This document shows positions 1 to 5,042 of a stretch of DNA of 7,986 nt, in pieces. Position 1 is the first letter of the stretch, and every line of letters starts with the position of its first letter. This stretch comes from Bryobacteraceae bacterium. GTDB lineage: Bacteria; Acidobacteriota; Terriglobia; Bryobacterales; Bryobacteraceae. The position numbers were made by a program, and so were the translations under genes. The stretch is taken from the NCBI GenBank assembly GCA_030044325.1, contig JASHWA010000183.1:1-7986 (forward strand), in the 5' to 3' direction. The notes beneath the pieces are model-generated. The model did no database searches. It saw only the letters and a list, made by a program, of their open reading frames with translations, and had not been told where the DNA came from.

Positions 1-195
1 AATCGTGAGCGGAATCACCTGAGGTAAAACCAGCAGGAAAAGATACGCGACTTCGACGGGCGACCCCGAAGTCCGCACCAGGAATTCGAACAGAGTTCGC
101 GCACGCTGGAGAAACACGATGAAGGTGAACATCGATGCGCCCAGAATCGAGCTCACCAGCAGCTCGCGAAAGATGACCCGGCTGATCAGGCGCAT
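1..195 (-). CDS. LptF/LptG-family lipopolysaccharide-export permease, N-terminal fragment
   Basis: Only the first 65 residues are in the window; the gene continues past the left edge. The protein begins MRLISRVIFRELLVSSILG and goes on through a hydrophobic first membrane segment (about residues 14-30), a short loop with RARTLFEFLVRT, and a second hydrophobic stretch ending LLVLPQVIPLTI. This is the usual N-terminus of the YjgP/YjgQ (LptF/LptG) permeases, which with LptB drive lipopolysaccharide from the inner membrane to the LptC-LptA bridge. Whether it is LptF or LptG cannot be told from this part. The ATG at 195-193 is preceded on the minus strand by a GGAG Shine-Dalgarno-like sequence 8 nt upstream (204-207), which supports the start. 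It lies 175 bp downstream of the TldE-like gene on the same strand, so co-transcription is possible but not shown. Confidence 0.85.
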   Translation of the reverse strand, partial: MRLISRVIFRELLVSSILGASMFTFIVFLQRARTLFEFLVRTSGSPVEVAYLFLLVLPQVIPLTI

Positions 196-203
196 ACAAC
201 TTG

Positions 204-207
204 CTCC
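204..207 (-). promoter_or_regulatory. Ribosome binding site of the LptF/G-type gene
   Basis: On the minus strand this reads GGAG, 8 nt before the ATG at 195. It is one of the few clear Shine-Dalgarno matches in the window and fixes the permease start. Confidence 0.55.
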
Positions 208-259
208 GGCAAACCCCGGCGGCCCACCCTCACGGGCAGGGTTTTCCGGGCCCCCAAAC

Positions 260-279
260 CCCCGCCGGTCACGGCGGGG
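260..279. repeat. Perfect 8-bp inverted repeat (hairpin), 4-nt loop
   Basis: CCCCGCCG (260-267), loop GTCA (268-271), CGGCGGGG (272-279). All eight pairs are G-C. On neither strand is it followed by a T-run, so it is not a standard intrinsic terminator. It could slow transcription, stabilise the upstream tldD-tldE-like message end, or be a copy of a dispersed palindromic repeat. Only this one copy is seen in the window. Confidence 0.6.
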
Positions 280-370
280 CGCAGCCGGCGTATTTGCGAC
301 GGACCGGCCGGCGCAGATCGTTCACCAAGACCGCGCGGAGTCTCGTCCTTCATGCCGGGCGGCATCACCC

Positions 371-2134
371 TTATTCTTTCATGCTCGGCGCGGGCACGAT
401 GGGCGGTTTCGGCAACTGCTCCTGCGGCAGCTCGAACTCGATCTCATCGAACAGCAGTCCCGGCGCAATCACCGAGGTCGGCGCCATGTATCCCGGCGCC
501 CCGACCATTGCCATGGGATAGGAATTGTTGATGAAATCGAACTGCGCGGTCTCCGCGGACGCGGCCAGAATATCCCGCAGAGTTCGCGTAGTGATTCCGC
601 GAAATCGCAAGCCCCGCACCAGTTCTTCCCGGCCGTCGGGATACACCCGGTAGACCAGCAGCGCCGGCGACACGGGACGCGTGGACCCTCCCGCCGCGGT
701 GATCAGCGCGCGCGCTTCTCCCTGACCGCCCGAAAACGGGAAATCCAGCTTGCGCACCAGCATCCCGTATGGTTTGCCGCGCTGCTTGCACATGTCGATC
801 AACTTCCGCTTGAGATCGGCCATCGAAGCGGCGTCGCTCGCGTGAATGAAAAGATTGGTGATCGCCGCGCCGCGCGCGCCGAACCCGCCTGACAAGCGCG
901 CGTGCCCATTCGAGCGGGGAAATCCTCTCACCGGCTGCCGCGTCGTCGCGAACCCTTTGAGAATTCCCTTCTCCACCAGCGCGATCTTCTGATCCGGCAC
1001 GCCTTCCAGATCGAACAGTTCATGACCGGCGAGCGGTCTTCCATTCCACTCGGTCTCCGTCGGGTCGTCGGTCACATCGAAAAACTCGGGCAGAATGCGC
1101 GAGCCGAGCCTGCTTTCGAATTCGCTCGGCACAAAGTTCACCTGCCGTCCGGGTTCGGCCAGGGGCTTGCGCGCGACCGCCACGTTCTCGCCCACCAGTT
1201 GCGCCAGAAGCTGCGCCGCCGCGCGCGGTTCGAACAAGGTCGGACCCGAAAACGCTTCGCCCGCCGGAGCGTTTTTCAACGCCCGAATTTCCTCCGCAAC
1301 CGCCGTCGCGGCCCGGGTCATTTCGGCCTCGGCGGGCAGCTTTTCCGGATCGAGCGCGGCCAATTGGGTGAGATCGTGCAGGATCATCCCATCCTGCGCC
1401 TGTCCTTCCGCCTTCACGTTGACAATCGCGACGTGATCGGCTGTGCGCAGCGCCGTGCCCTCGTTATCCATAAAATAGGTCACGCCTTCGATCGCTTCAA
1501 AAGCGACCTCCGAGGAAAGCACCTCGGGATACGCTTTGAAAAGCGAGGAAAGCGCGGCCGTTCGCGAGGTCCAGCCCGCTTCATCGATTTTAGTGCGCGT
1601 GACTTTGGCCAGACTTTTGACCGGCGGCGTCTCGGAAAAATCGGCCAGCTTTTCCGCCGGCGCGTTGGCGCTCGAAAGCGCGGCGCGTTTTCGTCCCATC
1701 GATTCGAGCGCGGTCTTGTACGCGCGATCGGTGGCCAGCCAGAACGCGTCGCGCAGATTCGCGTAGTTGTCATCGAGAGGCCACGCCGTATCGAACCGCG
1801 AACCCGCGTAATAGCCGCTGTAAATGTGCCCCGTGTCGTCGAAATCGTAGCTGCCCACCCGGACCTGGATGTCCGGAACCCGATAATGGTTCGACGTCGC
1901 GGCAAACACCGCGCCGAGCGACGCCGTCACGCGAAAACTGTAATCATCGGTGAGGCCGTAGCCGATGAAATACGGAGCGTCGTCGCCGCCGCCCACGATG
2001 CGAAGCTGGCGCGAGCGGTCGAGCTCGTCCCGCATCGCCTTCAACACCGCGTCGTCGTCGGGCGAAGTTTGCGGCCACGCCACCAACGCCGCGCAGCCCA
2101 GGCACGCCGAGATCGCGGCCATGCGCCTGATCAT
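371..2134 (-). CDS. Exported TldE/PmbA-like protein, zinc motif lost
   Basis: A 587-residue TldD/PmbA-family protein. The family's C-terminal domain is recognisable: FFDVTDDP (351-358), an LVEKGILKGF segment (386-395), GFPRSNGHARL (404-414), GKPYG (453-457), LLVYRVYPDGR (492-502) and the end PTSVIAPGLLFDEIEFE. It aligns along its length with the neighbouring TldD-like protein (shared PYFxGYxxTD near residue 54, VRVGxxxFD near 91, WxATDxxY near 132), so the two are paralogues. Where the partner has HEIFGH, this one reads AQLVGE (311-316), and the C-terminal Cys is absent, so it should not bind the zinc. That is the pattern of TldE, the non-catalytic half of the characterised TldD-TldE heterodimer. 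The first 22 residues (MIRRMAAISACLGCAALVAW, then PQ) look like a signal peptide. It is longer than the usual 450 or so residues. The ATG overlaps the TldD-like stop by 4 bp, with GGAG 5 nt upstream. Substrate unknown. Confidence 0.85.
   Translation of the reverse strand: MIRRMAAISACLGCAALVAWPQTSPDDDAVLKAMRDELDRSRQLRIVGGGDDAPYFIGYGLTDDYSFRVTASLGAVFAATSNHYRVPDIQVRVGSYDFDDTGHIYSGYYAGSRFDTAWPLDDNYANLRDAFWLATDRAYKTALESMGRKRAALSSANAPAEKLADFSETPPVKSLAKVTRTKIDEAGWTSRTAALSSLFKAYPEVLSSEVAFEAIEGVTYFMDNEGTALRTADHVAIVNVKAEGQAQDGMILHDLTQLAALDPEKLPAEAEMTRAATAVAEEIRALKNAPAGEAFSGPTLFEPRAAAQLLAQLVGENVAVARKPLAEPGRQVNFVPSEFESRLGSRILPEFFDVTDDPTETEWNGRPLAGHELFDLEGVPDQKIALVEKGILKGFATTRQPVRGFPRSNGHARLSGGFGARGAAITNLFIHASDAASMADLKRKLIDMCKQRGKPYGMLVRKLDFPFSGGQGEARALITAAGGSTRPVSPALLVYRVYPDGREELVRGLRFRGITTRTLRDILAASAETAQFDFINNSYPMAMVGAPGYMAPTSVIAPGLLFDEIEFELPQEQLPKPPIVPAPSMKE
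2131..2134 (-). other. ATGA stop/start overlap (translational coupling)
   Basis: On the minus strand the TldD-like TGA (2133-2131) shares bases with the TldE-like ATG (2134-2132), and the last codons of the first gene supply GGAG as Shine-Dalgarno. Such overlaps favour equal synthesis of two subunits, which fits a heterodimer. Confidence 0.85.
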
Positions 2135-3789
2135 GGCTGCTCCGTCATGGGACGGCCCAGGTACGGCGGCCGGTCCTGCGAGGATTCCTTGCGCTGGATC
2201 TCGATTTCGGAAACCAGGATCGCCGGCGCGACCGCGGATACCGGAACGTCGCCCGATTCGGCCCCGCAGATTCCGTTGAACACGTCCATGTGGTCGGAAG
2301 TCGCCACGATCTTTGAAAAACTCGCCAGCGGCGTCCCCACGATATCCACGCCGCGAATCAGTTCGTCCGGCCGTCCATCCGGATAAACGCGATACACCAC
2401 CAGCGGCACTACTGTAAACGCCTGCAATCCGCGCCGTGCCGTGGTGGTGTACCCGCTCACCACCTGGTCGAAATACAGTCCGTACGGCTTGCCCTGTTTT
2501 TTCACTTCGTCGATCAGCATCTTGCGCAGTTCGGCATCGCTCACCTTTTTCGACGATTCCACGAACAGGTTTGACTGCCGCGAAACGATCTCGTTTCCGG
2601 GCGAGCGCCGGCCGTGTCCGTTCGACTGCGGAAAGCCGTCGATCGGCGAGCGCGACATCAAAAACGTCTTCAAAACTCCGTGATCGACGATGGTCACCGG
2701 CCGTGCCTTCACTCCCTCGTCGTCGTAGGCGTAGGTCCCGTTCAGCGCGATGCCTTGAAAATCGGGGCGCGTCGCGTCGAAAATCACCGACAGAAACTCG
2801 GGAAGCACCGGTTTTCCGACACTCTTGGTGAACGTCTGGCCTTCGGTTTCGTCCTTCTGCCGGTGCCCTTCTATGCGATGCCCGAAAATTTCATGAAAGA
2901 ACACGCCCGCTGCGCGGCCCGATAAAATGGCGGGGCCCACAAACGGATCGGCCGGCGGCGCGTGCAGAAGATCGCTCAGCGTTTTGCCCTCGCGCTCCAC
3001 AGCGTTCAAAATCTGCGGATCTTTGGGCAGCTTCGACGGATCGTCCGATTCGAACGATTCCAGGGTCGAAAGATCCATGCCGTCGCTCGCTTTTCCGTGC
3101 GCCGTGATGATCAGCCGCGCGAACAGCCGGCCGTCCTGGACGCGCGTTCCTTCGGTCGTGACGATGGTTCGCGCAACCCGCTCCAGCTCCAGTCCGACCA
3201 CGGAATTGAGCGCTCCCGGATAGCTGGTGAACTGTCCGGAAAGTTTCTTCAGCCGCTTGGCCCAATCCGCCTGATCGAATTTATAATGCGGCGCCGCGCC
3301 GAAATACACTTGCGGCTGCTCCTGGGAAAAATCGTCGGAAGGATCGGACGCCTGCGAGCGCAGCTTTTCATCCGTCTTGATGCGAATCAGCCGGTTGGAA
3401 GCGGCGCGGTAAACTTCGTCCGTCGCGATCCACAGCGAATGCGAAATCGCCGCCGGGTCATCGGTGAGCGCGATGGAAGAGCCGGGAGTGAATCGCGGGC
3501 GGTCATTGCCCACCTTACGGTAGTTATCGAAATGCCGGTCGCCCACCCGAACGGTCACGTCGAGCAGGCGGCGGTGTACGTGGTTGTCCGTATCGAGCGA
3601 ACCACGGCTCGCCGAAATGATGTTGGCTTCCTCATCGGTGACCTCGTAGCCCATGAAATACGGCGGCGGATCGCCCTTCTGTTTGAGAATCGAAAAATTG
3701 CGCTCGAGCTCATCGCCCAGGATCTTGACCAGCGGAGTCTGGGCGCGGGCACTGGCGCAGACAAGTGCAAGAACAATCAGCTTGTGCAC
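2131..3789 (-). CDS. Exported TldD-like zinc metalloprotease
   Basis: A 552-residue TldD-family metalloprotease. The zinc motif HEXXXH is HEIFGH at 299-304, within GRAAGVFFHEIFGHRIEGH, and GICGAESGDVPV (506-517) carries the C-terminal Cys (C508) corresponding to the third zinc ligand of E. coli TldD. Other family marks are GFPQSNGHGR (385-394), GKPYGLYF (433-440) and LVVYRVYPDGR (463-473). In E. coli, TldD works with TldE to trim peptides such as the microcin B17 leader and CcdA. Here the N-terminus MHKLIVLALVCASARA-Q is a textbook signal peptide with an A-R-A cleavage site after residue 16, so the protein is probably periplasmic or outside the cell. The N-terminal portion is about 80-100 residues longer than in cytoplasmic TldD. 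Start is GTG at 3789-3787; the nearest in-frame upstream ATG is followed by a TGA before the GTG. It heads a two-gene unit with the TldE-like gene. No peptide substrate is seen nearby. Confidence 0.9.
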   Translation of the reverse strand: MHKLIVLALVCASARAQTPLVKILGDELERNFSILKQKGDPPPYFMGYEVTDEEANIISASRGSLDTDNHVHRRLLDVTVRVGDRHFDNYRKVGNDRPRFTPGSSIALTDDPAAISHSLWIATDEVYRAASNRLIRIKTDEKLRSQASDPSDDFSQEQPQVYFGAAPHYKFDQADWAKRLKKLSGQFTSYPGALNSVVGLELERVARTIVTTEGTRVQDGRLFARLIITAHGKASDGMDLSTLESFESDDPSKLPKDPQILNAVEREGKTLSDLLHAPPADPFVGPAILSGRAAGVFFHEIFGHRIEGHRQKDETEGQTFTKSVGKPVLPEFLSVIFDATRPDFQGIALNGTYAYDDEGVKARPVTIVDHGVLKTFLMSRSPIDGFPQSNGHGRRSPGNEIVSRQSNLFVESSKKVSDAELRKMLIDEVKKQGKPYGLYFDQVVSGYTTTARRGLQAFTVVPLVVYRVYPDGRPDELIRGVDIVGTPLASFSKIVATSDHMDVFNGICGAESGDVPVSAVAPAILVSEIEIQRKESSQDRPPYLGRPMTEQP

Positions 3790-3829
3790 GTTTACTCAGC
3801 ATACCAGCATCTTGTGTCACGATAATTTT
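3790..3829. promoter_or_regulatory. Short divergent intergenic region (tldD-like / dehydrogenase)
   Basis: Only 40 bp separate the two divergent starts, so at least one promoter must reach into the opposite gene. On the minus strand TAAAAT (3830-3825) matches a -10 box in 5 of 6 positions and would give a leader of about 30 nt for the TldD-like gene, but no convincing -35 lies 17 bp upstream. On the plus strand GATAAT (3821-3826) is too near the dehydrogenase ATG for an ordinary leader. No good Shine-Dalgarno is seen before either start. Confidence 0.3.
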
Positions 3830-4720
3830 ATGGCAAATCTCGGATTCCTTGGATTGGGAATAATGGGCTACCCGATGGCGGCCCACCTGGTGAAATCGGG
3901 GCACGACGTGGCGTTGTGGTCGAATACCGCGTCCAAAGCGAACCAACTCGCCAATGACGGAAACGCGACCGCTTGCGCCACACCGAAGGAGGTCGCGGAA
4001 CGCTCCGATTTTATTTTTTATTGCGTCGGCAATACGCAAATGGCCCGCGCCATCACGCTGGGCGCGAACGGATTGGTCGAAGGTGTGCGCCGCGATGCCG
4101 TAATCGCCGATTGCAGCACCATCGCTCCGGCGGCGAGCAAAGAAATCGGCGCCGCGTTCGCCAAGAAAAATGCCTATTTCCTCGACGCGCCCTGCACCGG
4201 ATCGAAACCCGGCGCCGAGAACGCAACCTTGACCTTCATGATCGGCGGCGACCAGCAGGCATTCGAAAAAACGAAGCCATTTTTCGACGTGATGGGAAAA
4301 GTCTTTTATTTCTGCGGCGCTGCGGGCCAGGGGTTGCAAGCCAAGCTCACCCAGAACCTGATCTTGGCGAATATCATGCAGGCGTTCGCCGAAGGCATGG
4401 TCCTGGCGACCAAAGGAGGCGTTCCGCCCCAGTTGATGCTCGACATTCTAAACAATAGCGCCGCTAAAAGCGGCCTGATCTCCTACAAGGCGCCGTTCAT
4501 CTTCGACGGCAACTTCACCACCAATTTCGCGGCCAAATGGATGGCGAAAGACGTCGGCCTGGCGCTTGAAACCGGAAAGTCGATGAACGTTCCCCTTCCG
4601 GCCACGGCGCTAACCGAGCAGATGCTGCTTGCAACCATCGCCAAAGGATGGGGTGAAGAGGATTTCTGCGGAACAATCCGGGTTTTGGAAGAATGGGCCG
4701 GCGTAGAGGTGCGGAAGTAG
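3830..4720 (+). CDS. NAD(P)-dependent beta-hydroxyacid dehydrogenase (GLYR1/HIBADH family)
   Basis: A 296-residue cytoplasmic oxidoreductase of the 3-hydroxyisobutyrate / 6-phosphogluconate dehydrogenase superfamily. The Rossmann dinucleotide motif is GLGIMG (8-13). The substrate-binding motif is DAPCTGSKPGAE (119-130), whose GSKxxAE form resembles glyoxylate/succinic semialdehyde reductases more than true 3-hydroxyisobutyrate dehydrogenases. The catalytic region GQGLQAKLTQN (167-177, numbering approximate to one residue) gives K172 and N176, and KDVGLALETG (240-249) is the C-terminal helical-domain signature. Length is normal for the family. I chose the ATG at 3830 because the protein family starts a few residues before GFLGLGIMG; the open frame further upstream is antisense to the TldD-like gene. 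The usual NADP-binding Arg after the second beta strand (N-R-T) is replaced (S31-N32-T33), so cofactor choice is unclear. The exact substrate cannot be assigned. Confidence 0.85.
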   Translation: MANLGFLGLGIMGYPMAAHLVKSGHDVALWSNTASKANQLANDGNATACATPKEVAERSDFIFYCVGNTQMARAITLGANGLVEGVRRDAVIADCSTIAPAASKEIGAAFAKKNAYFLDAPCTGSKPGAENATLTFMIGGDQQAFEKTKPFFDVMGKVFYFCGAAGQGLQAKLTQNLILANIMQAFAEGMVLATKGGVPPQLMLDILNNSAAKSGLISYKAPFIFDGNFTTNFAAKWMAKDVGLALETGKSMNVPLPATALTEQMLLATIAKGWGEEDFCGTIRVLEEWAGVEVRK

Positions 4721-4834
4721 TGCCATTCGCTTTCATGGAGTAGCCATAAACGCCACTACAGAATACTGAAATCCACTGTATGCAACTAATAATTAAGGCT
4801 ATATAAGAGCACCTTCGCGCGGTGGTAAAAGAAA

Positions 4835-4851
4835 TTTTAGGAATCCTACAA
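4835..4851. repeat. AT-rich quasi-palindrome, possible operator
   Basis: TTTTAGGA, central A (4843), TCCTACAAA: the arms pair at seven of eight positions (one T/C mismatch at 4837/4849). It lies just upstream of the candidate dxr -35 box, where a DNA-binding regulator could sit. There is no other evidence of function. Confidence 0.25.
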
Positions 4852-4858
4852 AAAACTG

Positions 4859-4887
4859 TTGCATTCGTCCCAGAGATATATTAATAT
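4859..4887 (+). promoter_or_regulatory. Candidate sigma-70 promoter for dxr-rseP
   Basis: TTGCAT (4859-4864) and TAATAT (4882-4887) are separated by 17 bp. They match the -35 consensus in 3 of 6 and the -10 consensus in 4 of 6 positions. Transcription would begin near 4893-4896, directly at the foot of the first large stem, which makes the promoter and the structured leader mutually supportive. TATATT (4877-4882) is an overlapping alternative -10 with poorer spacing. Confidence 0.4.
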
Positions 4888-4896
4888 TGGAATCAA

Positions 4897-5013
4897 GCCG
4901 GGGAGGCAACTCCCACCAAAGCGAGACTAACCTCATTAAAGACCCCTGAAGCAAACCTCCCCGGCGCCCCTTTTGGGGTTCGCTTTTCGAACGAGGTTCG
5001 GGTGGTCGAGGTT
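4897..5013 (+). ncRNA. Candidate structured leader RNA (attenuator-like) of dxr
   Basis: Several helices can form, some of which exclude each other. Stem A: GCCGGGGAGG (4897-4906) with CCTCCCCGGC (4956-4965), 10 perfect pairs. Hairpin B: GGGAG (4901-4905), GNRA-type loop GCAA, CTCCC (4910-4914), which uses the left arm of A. Hairpin C: GCGCCCC (4964-4970), TTTT loop, GGGG-tt-CGC (4975-4983), followed by TTTT (4984-4987), terminator-like. Hairpin D: GTTCG (4978-4982), CTTTT, CGAAC (4988-4992). Long-range: AAAGCGA (4918-4924) with TCGCTTT (4980-4986), and AACCTC (4929-4934, 4954-4959) with GAGGTT (4993-4998, 5008-5013). I do not recognise a known riboswitch core. The pattern suggests regulated read-through into dxr, but this is inference from one sequence. 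Confidence 0.4.
4964..4987 (+). terminator. Weak terminator-like hairpin in the dxr leader
   Basis: Seven G-C pairs (GCGCCCC with GGGG and CGC, a TT bulge between them) around a TTTT loop, followed by only four T residues before C. It starts within the right arm of the 10-bp stem A, so the two helices compete at their edge. The T-run is too short for a confident call. Confidence 0.3.
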
Positions 5014-5042
5014 GGCGTTTGAGATGTTATTATTGAAAACGA

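Larger units (their letters stand above)
196..370. other. GC-rich gap between TldE-like gene and permease
   Basis: This 175-bp stretch holds no recognisable gene. It is rich in runs of C and G and contains a perfect hairpin (260-279). A 60-codon reading frame on the minus strand (368-186) starts GTG-ATG just after the TldE-like stop and ends 10 nt inside the permease start. It resembles no protein I know, contains rare-type codons (AGG, ATA, GGG), and is rich in Arg, Gly and Pro, as expected of translated GC-rich noncoding DNA. I did not annotate it as a gene. Confidence 0.5.
4721..5042. other. 322-bp noncoding region upstream of dxr
   Basis: No protein-coding gene is supported here. Bases about 4740-4890 are clearly more AT-rich than the rest of the window and contain a plausible promoter (4859-4887) and a quasi-palindrome (4835-4851). 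Bases 4891-5015 are GC-rich and full of self-complementary segments (see the leader entry). No terminator with a T-run was found directly after the dehydrogenase stop; only weak 4-bp hairpins are present, such as ATGG/CCAT near 4735-4747. Confidence 0.6.

Noticed and set aside
119..892. 257-codon open frame on the plus strand
   Set aside because: Runs antisense across the permease start, the noncoding gap and the TldE-like gene; the product is Arg/Pro/Ser-rich and unlike any protein.
183..2133. 13-bp inverted match (ATGCGCCTGATCA at 2121-2133, complement at 183-195)
   Set aside because: Both lie at starts of unrelated genes 1.9 kb apart. About one 13-bp match is expected by chance in a window of this size, so it is not evidence of a mobile element.
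371..2134. Tat signal in the TldE-like protein because of Arg-Arg at residues 3-4
   Set aside because: The residues after RR (M-A-A) do not match the S-R-R-x-F-L-K pattern, and the partner has an ordinary Sec-type signal.
902..2386. Long 494-codon open frame on the plus strand
   Set aside because: It is antisense to the TldE-like and TldD-like genes. Its translation is Arg-rich with no recognisable domain, as expected for the reverse strand of a GC-rich gene.
2962..3825. 287-codon open frame on the plus strand
   Set aside because: Antisense to the TldD-like gene, low-complexity Arg-rich product, no family resemblance.
3653..3829. Upstream extension of the dehydrogenase by 59 codons
   Set aside because: The extension overlaps the TldD-like gene on the other strand, and the family's Rossmann fold starts right after the Met at 3830.
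4897..5013. Known riboswitch, T-box, SRP RNA or tRNA in the dxr leader
   Set aside because: I looked for GEMM, cobalamin, TPP, SAM, fluoride, ZTP and T-box core motifs and for a T-arm GGTTCGAATCC-like sequence; none fits. A covariance-model search would be decisive.
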